From Deltaproteobacteria bacterium (GTDB lineage: Archaea > Thermoplasmatota > Poseidoniia > Poseidoniales > Poseidoniaceae): a stretch of DNA of 62,008 nt. The notes under the pieces are model-generated. The model was not told the origin of the DNA, did no database searches, and worked only from the letters and a program-made list of their open reading frames with translations. The stretch is from positions 1 to 62,008 of the forward strand of contig JAOMAZ010000004.1 in NCBI GenBank assembly GCA_028344335.1. The letters run 5' to 3'. The position numbers were made by a program, and so were the translations under genes. Every line of letters starts with the position of its first letter. Positions within the stretch are counted from its first letter, which is position 1. Below are positions 26,536 to 34,988 of this stretch, piece after piece.

Positions 26536-27714
26536 ATGGTGAGTTTTCCATTGTGGTCCCATGCCTTTCGCTATTTGCTAAAGGATGCTGAGGTTGAAGA
26601 GTGGTCTGGACTCATCGATAACTTTGAGCAGCACTACGGACCTGCAGCAATTGTGGCTGCTGAATTAAATAAGATTAAGATTGTTTTTTCTGTTAATGAT
26701 GATAAGGAAACTCGCGTAATAACACGGAATGAGGTCGAATTGCAAGCCGATGGAAACTTTCAATATGGCTTTAATCTCTTTATCGATTGCCAGGATTCTG
26801 AATCAAAGCTAGCAAACTTAGCAGGGATGGTTGCAGGAGGTTATTGCAACGGCAATCAAATCCCCATTAAAGGCCTAACAGTCAACTGGTTTCATCCCGT
26901 GTTTCCAAAGCCGCCAGCAGGAGTTAGATGCTGTGCCGTATTACTTTGTGGAGGGAAAGGTAGCCGCCTAGCAGAGCAAGGTGTTTCAACGCACAAGCCT
27001 TTGATGCCAATAAATGGCAAACCATCGCTATTTCATGTGGTTGAACAATTACAAAATATGGAATTGGATTTTACTTCAATCATAATTGTTGTACCACCAG
27101 AACGCCTCAAAGAATACAACCTCGCTTTGGAAGGACGAGGGTGTGTAGTTGTTGCACAGCCTGTTGCTCTTGGCACTGGCGATGCTGTTTGGCATGCTCT
27201 ACAACACTTACCTGAAGAAGTAGAACATGTATACGTCTCATTCGGAACACAGCCATTAGTTACTGACAATAGCATCTTAGCATCGCTTGCATTTCACATT
27301 AAAGAAAAATTGGAGTTCACTTTACCAACTACAATCACACCAAATCCCTATGCTCCTTTACTTCGGAGGCCTGATGGGAAAGTCAGCAATTCAGTTGAAA
27401 CTCACCTTGAGGATGTAGAAAAGCCCGAATTCGGTGAAGCAAATGTAGGAGGTTATTGGGCTAGTATGAAGGCTCTAAATGAAATTCTAATTCCCTTACA
27501 GAAAACGAAATGGAATGCTGATTCGGAGACATATATGACATCATCTGGTGAATTTGGCTACCCAAATGAGATGGTTAGGGCCTGTTTAGAAGGAGGTTTT
27601 GGCATAGATGGAGTCCCATGTTCTGAACCACAAGAGATGATCGGTTTGAAGAGAATTGAAGATGTTTCCAAAATAGAACTTGAGTTCGCCCGCCGACAAC
27701 ATAATTTTGATTAA
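26536..27714 (+). CDS. sugar-nucleotidyltransferase-like protein (GlmU N-terminal / NTP_transferase fold)
   Basis: The 392-residue soluble protein has an unassigned N-terminal domain (about 1-130) followed by a nucleotidyltransferase domain. The pyrophosphorylase signature is clear: AVLLCGGKGSRLAEQGVSTHKPLMP with the nucleotide-binding loop and lysine, then AQPVALGTGDAVWHAL, matching the GlmU-type QxxxLGTGxA motif. Such enzymes activate sugars or related groups by forming NDP derivatives. The expected metal-binding Asp region appears as YVSFGTQPLV, so the usual acidic residue (GDxPL) is replaced and activity is uncertain. The gene reads towards the membrane phosphotransferase-like gene 60 bases downstream, suggesting a shared role in surface glycan or lipid head-group synthesis. 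The short intergenic region to the giant gene holds divergent promoters. Confidence 0.78.
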   Translation: MVSFPLWSHAFRYLLKDAEVEEWSGLIDNFEQHYGPAAIVAAELNKIKIVFSVNDDKETRVITRNEVELQADGNFQYGFNLFIDCQDSESKLANLAGMVAGGYCNGNQIPIKGLTVNWFHPVFPKPPAGVRCCAVLLCGGKGSRLAEQGVSTHKPLMPINGKPSLFHVVEQLQNMELDFTSIIIVVPPERLKEYNLALEGRGCVVVAQPVALGTGDAVWHALQHLPEEVEHVYVSFGTQPLVTDNSILASLAFHIKEKLEFTLPTTITPNPYAPLLRRPDGKVSNSVETHLEDVEKPEFGEANVGGYWASMKALNEILIPLQKTKWNADSETYMTSSGEFGYPNEMVRACLEGGFGIDGVPCSEPQEMIGLKRIEDVSKIELEFARRQHNFD

Positions 27715-27774
27715 ACACTTTTTGCAAATTTTATACGAAATAATGTTAATGAGGAGATACCTGAAGGTGATTAT

Positions 27775-30282
27775 ATGAAAGAGGATATGCTTTCGGGAAA
27801 CTCCAGACGTTTCTGGATTCCAGTCATCGTCATCCTCGCCCTTTGCATCCCCAATTTACTTTCCACCGGCACTTATATTCTGATGGATTCACCAACTCCC
27901 TTGGAGGGACTTGAACCTGCTCCACATGCTGGAGAACCATTGGCTGAAAAGTTTCTTTTCGTGGTGCTTGATGGAGTTCGCAGAGATGTTTTACTGAGCC
28001 CAGAGTACATGCCCAACCTAAACATGAAAAAAGATGGAGGGGCGACCTTATTACTAGAAACTGGGCCTCTGACAATGACTGGTGCTTGTGTACGAGAAAT
28101 CGCCACTGGAGTACAATCTCGACCGAGTGAAGGCTTAGCAAACTTCCATCCCGAGCACCCAGGGACAGAGGATGGTTGGACTATTGCTAGCACATGGGAT
28201 GAAGATGGTGATGGAGATCCAGACCGCCGGTTGGGAATTGTAGGGGACTATGTCTGGGGCGACTTGTATGAGGATAATCTTGCAATAAATTTTACTCAAC
28301 ATTTTCATGGCCATTCTGATTATTACCAAGGAGATGATGAAGCATTTGCTACTTTGACTGATTGGTTGACTGGAAATAGCCCATTGGATCGGGATTTAGA
28401 CTCCATTGTCATGCACCTCTCAGGTACCGACCATGTTAGTCATCGTTATGGCGCAATCGGATCTCCAGAATATCTCGAAAAAATGAATTCAATAGATTCT
28501 GACTTAGGTGATATCTTCGACTTGCTGGGCCCTGAATGGACTGTTGCGGTAACTTCTGACCATGGAGTAACCAACGACGGGAGACATGGGTCACCAGACT
28601 CTGAAATTCGGGAAATTGCTGCGGTTATTTATGGACCAAATATCAAAGTTGGTGCTATGGTTGAAGGGATGAACCAAAGAGACTTGGCAACTTTGCCTAG
28701 TTTGCTTTTCGCTCAGCCTTTATCACATTCAATAAATGGACGAATGCCAGTAGAGATTTTGGATATTAGTCAGACTCAAAAAGATGAGTTGGAGTTATGG
28801 AATTGGCATGCAGCATATGAGCGGAATAAATGGCTTCAAGAAAATGACTGGCCTGCAGTCGATGGCCTTGACAGAGATGTCATTAGTTGGGAATTAATTC
28901 CTGGAGAGGAGATGGGAATAAAATCTGAGAATATGGTTGTCGCACTAATTTCTTTTTTGGCACTAGGAGTATTTGCTTATTGGTGGCTTAGAAAAGAAAA
29001 CACTGACTCCGATTCTATTAAACAAACTTCATTAATTACTGGGGCTATTGGAGCAGGTGCATTATTGATGTATTCATATTATTTTGAAGGCTATCCGTCC
29101 GGTTTGATAACGGTCGTTGGAATCTACTTTTTTATGGCATTCATTGGAACTAGCATTTGGATGTATAGATGTTCAAAAGATGGTAATAATTGGCATCAAA
29201 TGCTTTGGTTGTTTTCTTGTATTTTCTTCATTGCCTATCTTGGCACAAGATTCTCAATGCTCGGTTTCATAGTTTTTGTTTTATGCCTATATAAATTAAT
29301 TAAAAGTAAGAAGTTTGAAAAGATGGAAATAGTTACTTTAGTATCTTTAGCTATAGCATTGATTTTCCCTGTTTTCATGACCCATTACCGCCTGATGGGT
29401 TTCAATCTCCCCCGCAACATGCTATCTAACATGTACCCACATACTTTGGCATTAGCAATTACTGGCAGTATAATGATCGGTTTGGTTTCCTTCTTAGCAA
29501 TATCAATTAGAAACAATGAATTTCAAAAGAAAAATGCTTTCTATGCTTATGCCTATGCGTTCCTTCCTTTACTGATGTACTTCGAATCAAATTATGTTGA
29601 TTGGTTTGTTATGGTATCTCTAGTAGGCGTAGCGGGTATTGGGATTCGCAACTTTTTGCAAGATGGAGAAGATAAATTACGCCTATTGGAATTCTCTGCT
29701 TTAGGATGGTTAACTATCAGTTGGGGAGCCTGGCCCGCTTCCTTCGCTATTCTGATTTTGTGTTGTTCAGAGAGATTGCTTTCTCAGCATGCAGCCAATT
29801 TATTGAAACCGGTTGAATACCGCTTAGCCGAATATTCGAGGATATTGATACTGGCTTTGCTACCAATCGCAGTATGGTTCACGATTTGGTCTGCCATGGG
29901 ACAAATTTCAGGCATTACTCATCCAAGAGAATTAGATCTTGGGAATATTTTCTTGCGCGGTGGCTATATTGGTGATAGATTCTCTCCAAGCAATGAATGG
30001 GTCGCTTTCATGGGATCTGGCCCAGTATTCCTGATTCCTCTTCTCGTTTGGAGAGTTTTTCAACGCCATAATTGGCCTCTTCATCTTACACTCGGAGTTT
30101 GGGCCCTGAGGATAACAGCATTATGGATGACATTATCTTTTGCTGCTAATCAACCACGCACAATTTTCAAAGGCACTTGGGACACGATGTTCTCATTTTT
30201 ATTGCTCTTGACGATGATTCCTTTCATTTACTTCCTTTATCGAGATTCGCAAAATCTCAAGTCTTCTAATGATTCAGCATAG
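27775..30282 (+). CDS. membrane alkaline-phosphatase-superfamily phosphotransferase resembling GPI ethanolamine-phosphate transferases
   Basis: The 835-residue protein has one N-terminal membrane anchor (about 13-33), an outward-facing catalytic domain (about 60-305) and ten or more membrane helices (about 380-825). This is the layout of eukaryotic GPI ethanolamine-phosphate transferases (PIG-N, PIG-O, PIG-G). Alkaline-phosphatase-superfamily metal motifs are visible: FVVLDGVRRDVL, then GPLTMTGACVREIATG with the likely Thr nucleophile, HLSGTDHVSHRYG and TSDHGVTNDGRHGS. These match the eukaryotic DHxGHxxGP and GDHGMTxxGxHG patterns. It could transfer a phospho-head group to a surface glycolipid or glycan. 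A ribosome-binding site GAAGGTGAT lies just before the ATG, and a TATA-like TTTTATAC lies at about 27729. Confidence 0.85.
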   Translation: MKEDMLSGNSRRFWIPVIVILALCIPNLLSTGTYILMDSPTPLEGLEPAPHAGEPLAEKFLFVVLDGVRRDVLLSPEYMPNLNMKKDGGATLLLETGPLTMTGACVREIATGVQSRPSEGLANFHPEHPGTEDGWTIASTWDEDGDGDPDRRLGIVGDYVWGDLYEDNLAINFTQHFHGHSDYYQGDDEAFATLTDWLTGNSPLDRDLDSIVMHLSGTDHVSHRYGAIGSPEYLEKMNSIDSDLGDIFDLLGPEWTVAVTSDHGVTNDGRHGSPDSEIREIAAVIYGPNIKVGAMVEGMNQRDLATLPSLLFAQPLSHSINGRMPVEILDISQTQKDELELWNWHAAYERNKWLQENDWPAVDGLDRDVISWELIPGEEMGIKSENMVVALISFLALGVFAYWWLRKENTDSDSIKQTSLITGAIGAGALLMYSYYFEGYPSGLITVVGIYFFMAFIGTSIWMYRCSKDGNNWHQMLWLFSCIFFIAYLGTRFSMLGFIVFVLCLYKLIKSKKFEKMEIVTLVSLAIALIFPVFMTHYRLMGFNLPRNMLSNMYPHTLALAITGSIMIGLVSFLAISIRNNEFQKKNAFYAYAYAFLPLLMYFESNYVDWFVMVSLVGVAGIGIRNFLQDGEDKLRLLEFSALGWLTISWGAWPASFAILILCCSERLLSQHAANLLKPVEYRLAEYSRILILALLPIAVWFTIWSAMGQISGITHPRELDLGNIFLRGGYIGDRFSPSNEWVAFMGSGPVFLIPLLVWRVFQRHNWPLHLTLGVWALRITALWMTLSFAANQPRTIFKGTWDTMFSFLLLLTMIPFIYFLYRDSQNLKSSNDSA

Positions 30283-30313
30283 GATTCAATAAACAGAATC
30301 ATTTGAAAGTAGC

Positions 30314-30637
30314 ATGGAGGAACGATTGAGTAAAAAATTGCTCCACGAAAATGTGGAGTTCATTCTGTTCACCACTCGAACATGCCCATTCTGTTCAAAG
30401 GCAAAAGCACTTTTACATCGAAATTCCTTTTCGTGGAAGGAATTTAATGTAGCAAAAACGCGTTCATTATATTCCATGGTAGTTGCACTGACAGGCCATA
30501 AAACGGTTCCATCGATATATGATACACGGACTGAGGAGGCTGTGTTTATAGGTGGAAATGATGAACTTGTGGAATTATTGAAATCTGAATCAAGCCCTCC
30601 ATCTAAAGGGTTCCTTTCCGCATTCAAGAGAGAGTGA
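30314..30637 (+). CDS. glutaredoxin-like thiol oxidoreductase
   Basis: This 107-residue thioredoxin-fold protein has the glutaredoxin active site CPFC (residues 24-27), a TVPSIYD segment containing the cis-proline, and the FIGGNDELVELL motif that binds glutathione or another thiol. It is slightly long because of a short C-terminal extension (SSPPSKGFLSAFKRE). It should reduce disulphides in the cytoplasm using a low-molecular-weight thiol or protein partner. It starts at the ATG at 30314 and converges on tfb, with only one base between the stop codons. Confidence 0.9.
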   Translation: MEERLSKKLLHENVEFILFTTRTCPFCSKAKALLHRNSFSWKEFNVAKTRSLYSMVVALTGHKTVPSIYDTRTEEAVFIGGNDELVELLKSESSPPSKGFLSAFKRE

Positions 30638-30638
30638 T

Positions 30639-31661
30639 TTAGTTTTCACTTGCTTCGCCAACTGCTTTTAGCATTGCTTCGAGAATTCGCATCAAACCAC
30701 GTAGTGTTACTTCACTGACACCCACAACCTCACAAACATCTGCTTGTGTCCTTGGATGGCCCCGTAGGCCTGCTGCTTTGTAGAGTAAGGCACCTGCGAC
30801 TCCAGATGGTCTCTTACCTTGCCACTCTTCCATTTCTCCAATAGTTTTCCAAATATAGCGTGCTTCACCGAGTACTTGTGGGCTTAGTTCGAGGTCGCTA
30901 GCAAACTTGTCCAAGAATTGTTCAGGGCCACTTATTTTGTGTAGACCTAAGTTTCGTGAAACTAAGCGAATTGTTCTGCGTAATTCTTTGAGTGATAGTT
31001 CATCTGACATATCAAAATTCTCAGCAACATCCTCAATTCTTCGGGGTAGATTATTTTCTCGAGCTGTCAAGTAAACGCAGGCTGCTGTTACTCCTCTGAT
31101 AGATCGGCCCATGACCAAATTTTTGGCTATTGCTTTCCGGTAGTATTCAGCTGCTACCTGTTCAAGAGCAGATGGTAATTCGCCTCTATCACGGATGAAT
31201 TTCATTGCTTCGACTAAGTTTCGCTCTCGACTGTTGCGGTTTTTTGAGCGCTCATCTAATCTGACTCTTCTCCTCCAATCTCGTTGGGCACGGCTATTCA
31301 TACCATGTCTTCCGGCTCTCCCGCCCCATAGATCATTGCGGTCAATTACAGTGTTGAGTCCTTTGTCAGCTAAGGCCATGTTTGTTGGTGCTCCAACTCG
31401 ACTTCGGTCATTCCCGTCACCATGGTTAGTCCACTCTGCTCCGGGGTCAGGGATTGCATCTTCTACGACTAATCCACAGGACCCACAGTGGATTTCGCCA
31501 CGTGATGAATCTTCTATCCATTCAACCGCTGCACAGGACTCACAAGGCTCAGTTTGTCCAATTGTCCTCCTTGCTTGGGAAGGTCTTTGAGATGTGAAAA
31601 CACTTTCTCTCTTTTCATTACTTCTTTCCTCCAGTCTCTCGTTCTTATCAGCATTCATCAT
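30639..31661 (-). CDS. tfb: transcription initiation factor B (TFIIB homologue)
   Basis: This archaeal general transcription factor bridges TBP-bound promoters and RNA polymerase. An N-terminal zinc ribbon (CESCAAV...HCGSCGLVVED) is followed by the B-reader/linker region with EWTNHGDGNDRSRVGAPTN. Two cyclin-like repeats follow, the first containing RSIRGVTAACVYLTARENNL and the second RPSGVAGALLYKAAGLRG with a C-terminal helix-turn-helix (TQADVCEVVGVSEVTLRGL). About 40 basic and polar residues precede the ribbon, a modest extension. The ATG at 31661 is preferred over a GTG at 31670. A symmetric TTTAAA at 31697-31702 lies at the right distance for both this gene and purA. Confidence 0.96.
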   Translation of the reverse strand: MMNADKNERLEERSNEKRESVFTSQRPSQARRTIGQTEPCESCAAVEWIEDSSRGEIHCGSCGLVVEDAIPDPGAEWTNHGDGNDRSRVGAPTNMALADKGLNTVIDRNDLWGGRAGRHGMNSRAQRDWRRRVRLDERSKNRNSRERNLVEAMKFIRDRGELPSALEQVAAEYYRKAIAKNLVMGRSIRGVTAACVYLTARENNLPRRIEDVAENFDMSDELSLKELRRTIRLVSRNLGLHKISGPEQFLDKFASDLELSPQVLGEARYIWKTIGEMEEWQGKRPSGVAGALLYKAAGLRGHPRTQADVCEVVGVSEVTLRGLMRILEAMLKAVGEASEN

Positions 31662-31696
31662 ATCAACCACTAGTTATACAGTAGATGTTCACACTA

Positions 31697-31702
31697 TTTA
31701 AA
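31697..31702. promoter_or_regulatory. shared bidirectional TATA box (TTTAAA) between tfb and purA
   Basis: TTTAAA is its own reverse complement. On the minus strand it predicts a start at about 31673, just before tfb. On the plus strand it predicts a start at about 31726, ahead of the purA frame. No other good TATA element is visible in this gap. Confidence 0.5.
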
Positions 31703-31806
31703 GGATGTGTTTTATTGCTTCATACTTTTCCTTCATGGAATCCGATAAATGCAAAAGCCAATGTTCATCATCCTCAAGCGATGGCGAGTATATTGGAATT
31801 GATACC

Positions 31807-33111
31807 ATGCCTGCGACCGTAGTTCTCGGGGCCCAATGGGGCGACGAGGGAAAAGGCAAGTTAGTTGATAGATTAGCAGGCCAGGCAGACTGGGTTGTTC
31901 GCTTCCAGGGTGGCAATAATGCTGGCCATACAGTCGTCTTAGGTGAAAGAACCATCAAGTTACATTTACTGCCGAGTGGGATAACTAGGGAAAGTTGTGA
32001 ATTGGTTCTTGGAGATGGCATGGTTATCGACCCATGGGTGCTGATGGAGGAATTGCAGCGATGGCAATCCGAAACTGGCGAGATGCCACTTGGAACTCGA
32101 CTCCATATAAGCGATAGAGCACATGTGATCTTGCCTTTTCACAGAATGGTAGATGGTTTAGACAAGAAAATTGGTACAACAGGAAGGGGGATTGGTCCAA
32201 CTTATGCTGATAAAATCAACCGTATTGGCCTGCGCTTTGGCGATATTGCTGAATTGCTTGCAGATGAATCTGCCTTGAACGAGATGGCTTCACGCCAAGC
32301 AGATAGACTGCAATACCTAGGCCTTCCATCAGATAGGCATGCTATTTCTTTACGGGATGATATCCAATGGATTCATGATAATTATTCTCAGGCCATCCAA
32401 AATACAGGAGTGATGGTTGATACTGCCCTTTCTACCGGCCAACAAGTGTTGTTAGAAGGCGCTCAAGGTTGTCTACTTGATATCGACCAAGGTACATTCC
32501 CATTCGTTACTTCATCAATTACAAGCCGTGGAAACTCAACTCATGGAGCCGGTGTACATCCTGGCCATGTAGAAGAAACAATTGGGGTCGTGAAGGCTTA
32601 CACAACTAGAGTTGGACATGGGCCTATGCCAACCGAATTATTCGATGAAGTAGGAACACACCTTGGAGAAGTAGGTCATGAGTTTGGTACAACAACCGGC
32701 AGGCCTCGCCGTTGTGGCTGGCTGGACCTCGTTGTCCTGCGCCACTCCCAACGAGTCAACGGATTCTCTAGCCTTGCACTAACTAAATTGGACGTACTTG
32801 GTGGACTTGAGACAATTTCAATTTGCATTGGATATGAATTAGACGGCGTTGAAATTAGGGACATGCCGGCAAGCGCCAAAGCCTTGGCCCGTTGTAAGCC
32901 CATCTTAATCGATCTCCCAGGGTTTGAGGGGCTAAGTTTAGAAAAATGGCTTGAAATTGCCAAACAAGCAGCAATAGACAGGCAAGGTTTTGCAGCACTA
33001 CCTGAAGCGGCACAACATTATATCGCCCATATTGAACAATTGCTTGGAGTACCGGTCTCGTCAGTGGGAATTGGACCAGATAGGGATGCGACTATAGATG
33101 CAACCGATTGA
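31807..33111 (+). CDS. purA: adenylosuccinate synthetase
   Basis: It converts IMP, aspartate and GTP into adenylosuccinate, the first committed step from IMP to AMP. The start ATG at 31807 gives a 434-residue protein of normal length beginning MPATVVLGAQWGDEGKGKLV, which contains the catalytic Asp and GTP-binding GDEGKGK. GGNNAGHTVV with the catalytic His, TTGRGIGPTY for IMP binding, EGAQGCLLDIDQGTFPFVTS and TTTGRPRRCGW follow. The frame stays open upstream to 31705, and an ATG at 31735 lies about 9 bases after the predicted start from the TTTAAA box, so a 24-residue N-terminal extension rich in serine is possible. Family alignment favours 31807. Confidence 0.96.
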   Translation: MPATVVLGAQWGDEGKGKLVDRLAGQADWVVRFQGGNNAGHTVVLGERTIKLHLLPSGITRESCELVLGDGMVIDPWVLMEELQRWQSETGEMPLGTRLHISDRAHVILPFHRMVDGLDKKIGTTGRGIGPTYADKINRIGLRFGDIAELLADESALNEMASRQADRLQYLGLPSDRHAISLRDDIQWIHDNYSQAIQNTGVMVDTALSTGQQVLLEGAQGCLLDIDQGTFPFVTSSITSRGNSTHGAGVHPGHVEETIGVVKAYTTRVGHGPMPTELFDEVGTHLGEVGHEFGTTTGRPRRCGWLDLVVLRHSQRVNGFSSLALTKLDVLGGLETISICIGYELDGVEIRDMPASAKALARCKPILIDLPGFEGLSLEKWLEIAKQAAIDRQGFAALPEAAQHYIAHIEQLLGVPVSSVGIGPDRDATIDATD

Positions 33112-33141
33112 TTGATGATGAAAAGCAAGGTGGGGATAAAC

Positions 33142-33420
33142 ATGGGATTCAAGTCAAAGGCACGTAAGCACAAAGAAAAGCGCGGAGAATCTACTGATAA
33201 AAAGAGTCGAAACTCAAAGAAAGAGGGTGAGTTATCCTGTGGGATAAAATCCTGTGATGGCTGGGCAGACAAATCGATGGGGGGGCGTTCAATCTCTAAA
33301 ATAGATGCACAAGATATCTTTGGAGGTGGGAGTTTTAACGAAATAAAAAACCGAGTGAAAATATGCAAAACCTGCTACCGTCTGTATAAGAAAGAGACCA
33401 AAGACGATAAAGAGTACTGA
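33142..33420 (+). CDS. small basic zinc-binding protein, unknown function
   Basis: The product of about 92 residues has a very basic N-terminus (MGFKSKARKHKEKRG) and two cysteine pairs: CGIKSC at about residue 30 and CKTCYRLYKK near the end. Together they could bind one zinc. The central part, SISKIDAQDIFGGGSFNEIK, looks conserved-like but I do not recognise the family. Size, charge and cysteine spacing resemble ribosome- or RNA-associated zinc proteins; this is inference. The ATG at 33142 is preferred because AAGGTGGGG sits about six bases upstream. ATGs at 33115 and 33118 overlapping the purA end are alternatives. Probably cotranscribed with purA. Confidence 0.65.
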   Translation: MGFKSKARKHKEKRGESTDKKSRNSKKEGELSCGIKSCDGWADKSMGGRSISKIDAQDIFGGGSFNEIKNRVKICKTCYRLYKKETKDDKEY

Positions 33421-33483
33421 TTCACTTTCAGTTAACCCTCTGTAGGAAAACATACAGTACCCTTGGCGAAAAAGACCTGTTTC

Positions 33484-33951
33484 ATGTTAAGTTGTGCAAC
33501 CCCACATGGAATAATAGAGTTTGAACACGGAATAATAAACTGGAGGCCTGAAAGAGGACCTTCTCATAGAGTGGAACTTGGTGAAACTATAGTAACAGCT
33601 TGCCTAATACCCAGCCCTCAAGACTCCATCCAAGGCGTTGTAATATTCTCGAAACAAGGCTTGATCATCCATCTCTCTATCCCCTCATTAGTGCCAATCA
33701 GTTCTACTAGAATTGGTGGTTGGTTCCCTGAATCAGCCCAAATTGTCTATTTTCATGGCATCCCATATGTTATCTCAAGTCATGGAAAATCCATAGAAAC
33801 TAGATGCTTAGATGACCTGAAGGGCATAATCTCCACATTAGAATTTCAAAATAAAGTAGATTTACTTTATTTAGATGGAAATACATTAATCGTAATCCAA
33901 GGAATGAATACTGCGGAAATTCAAATCCAAGACATCATTCCTCTTCCCTAA
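33484..33951 (+). CDS. hypothetical protein, beta-rich
   Basis: I do not recognise this gene. The product is about 155 residues from the ATG at 33484, or 162 from a TTG at 33463. It has no signal peptide, no membrane helix and no clear motif. It is rich in alternating hydrophobic residues with many Ile, Val, Ser and Gly (GVVIFSKQGLIIHLSIPSLV), suggesting a beta-sandwich or propeller-like fold. Its 3' end overlaps the 3' end of the convergent MBL-fold gene by 17 bases. Codon use looks like that of its neighbours. Confidence 0.55.
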   Translation: MLSCATPHGIIEFEHGIINWRPERGPSHRVELGETIVTACLIPSPQDSIQGVVIFSKQGLIIHLSIPSLVPISSTRIGGWFPESAQIVYFHGIPYVISSHGKSIETRCLDDLKGIISTLEFQNKVDLLYLDGNTLIVIQGMNTAEIQIQDIIPLP

Positions 33952-34702
33952 TCTGCTTCCATGATGTTCGGGGGGTTAGGTAGTTTGCAGTTTGGGCTGG
34001 TCTTTGCCAATGGGCTGGAACATCCCCCCCTGCTTCGATACATTGTTCAAAAAATGCAAGATGTTGTTGCAAAACTTTGCGGATTTCGGATTTCCCACTA
34101 ATTGCTTCACCAAACCCAGGAATCAGCATTTCAAGTTCAAGTTCAAGAAGCAACTCAACACTATCAGCCAAATCAGGAAGACAACCTCCCATCATGTCCC
34201 AGCGGGATGGTTTGTCCAACATCGGAATAACTGAGCCAACTGCTGCAATTTTCTTCTCTGGTAACCAATATCCCATACCATCTTGGGAATGTCCAGGCAA
34301 AGCAATGGCTTCAACTTGGCAATCTCCCAAGTCCCATATTTGTGAATCAATCACTGCTTCAGTTGATGTTTTTGGCATTTCAGAATCAAACCGGCGAGCG
34401 CCAGTAGATGCAAAGTCTCCCATCGACAAGGCCGATGCTGCAGAGGGTTCTATATGAATCGGGATGCCAGAGAATTGTTCTGAAATAAATGCTGCCCCAC
34501 CACAATGATTGAATCTACGGCTGGTCAATAGAATTGCACTTGGGGCACTTTCTTCCCCTAATTGACCGATAACACGTTCATGAATGAGTAATTGGTACCA
34601 AGATGTTCCGACATCGACCATCAATGTTGAATCCTTACCAATAATCAAAGTACAGTTGGCATCATGGTGAATGCCAGGTAAGCGGATGACTCGCATCAAC
34701 AT
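33935..34702 (-). CDS. metallo-beta-lactamase-fold protein with degenerate metal site
   Basis: The 255-residue protein has an MBL-fold layout: LIIGKDSTLMVDVGTSW early, SAILLTSRRFNHCGGA where the HxHxDH motif should be, ALPGHSQDGMGYWLPEKKI with the third-site His, and MLIPGFGEAISG near the end. The HxHxDH motif reads SRRFNH, so two of three His and the Asp are replaced and only the last His remains. A normal dinuclear zinc site is therefore unlikely; the protein may be inactive, use one metal, or bind a ligand. The likely start is the ATG at 34702, about 27 bases after an AATAAAC TATA-like element; M3 at 34696 is possible. Confidence 0.8.
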   Translation of the reverse strand: MLMRVIRLPGIHHDANCTLIIGKDSTLMVDVGTSWYQLLIHERVIGQLGEESAPSAILLTSRRFNHCGGAAFISEQFSGIPIHIEPSAASALSMGDFASTGARRFDSEMPKTSTEAVIDSQIWDLGDCQVEAIALPGHSQDGMGYWLPEKKIAAVGSVIPMLDKPSRWDMMGGCLPDLADSVELLLELELEMLIPGFGEAISGKSEIRKVLQQHLAFFEQCIEAGGDVPAHWQRPAQTANYLTPRTSWKQIREEE

Positions 34703-34759
34703 GAGGCTAGACGAAGGAGTTATTCTGTTTATTGAATGAAAGTGAGGGAGCCGGTGTGA

Positions 34760-34765
34760 TTAAAG
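34760..34765 (+). promoter_or_regulatory. TATA box for the L40e gene
   Basis: TTAAAG is centred about 26 bases upstream of the ATG at 34789, predicting a leaderless transcript and supporting that start over the upstream TTG. Confidence 0.45.
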
Positions 34766-34788
34766 AGGGAGAGCAGGTCGGCGGGCTC

Positions 34789-34938
34789 ATGGCACGCTTT
34801 CCAGAAGCAGAGGTTCGCCTCCTTCACAAAAAGATATGCATGCGCTGTAATGCTCGCAACGCTGTGAGGGCTGTTGCTTGCCGACGTTGCAGCTACAAGG
34901 GCCTTCGCCCTAAGAATATTGAGCGAAAAGGAATCTGA
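34789..34938 (+). CDS. rpl40e: 50S ribosomal protein L40e
   Basis: This 49-residue zinc-binding ribosomal protein of archaea and eukaryotes starts [20 protein letters not shown]. Its four-cysteine zinc site is CMRC and CRRC, and it ends [15 protein letters not shown], as in other archaeal L40e. The frame is open upstream to a TTG at 34732, but family length and the TATA box at 34760 both favour the ATG at 34789. Confidence 0.95.
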   Translation: MARFPEAEVRLLHKKICMRCNARNAVRAVACRRCSYKGLRPKNIERKGI

Positions 34939-34988
34939 TTCCCTTTCCTCTTGTTTCATTATTCACTTACTACAGTGTGTTCATGGGT

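Noticed and set aside
34732-34788. Upstream TTG start adding 19 residues to L40e
   Set aside because: L40e is normally about 48-50 residues, and a TATA box inside the extension points to the ATG at 34789.
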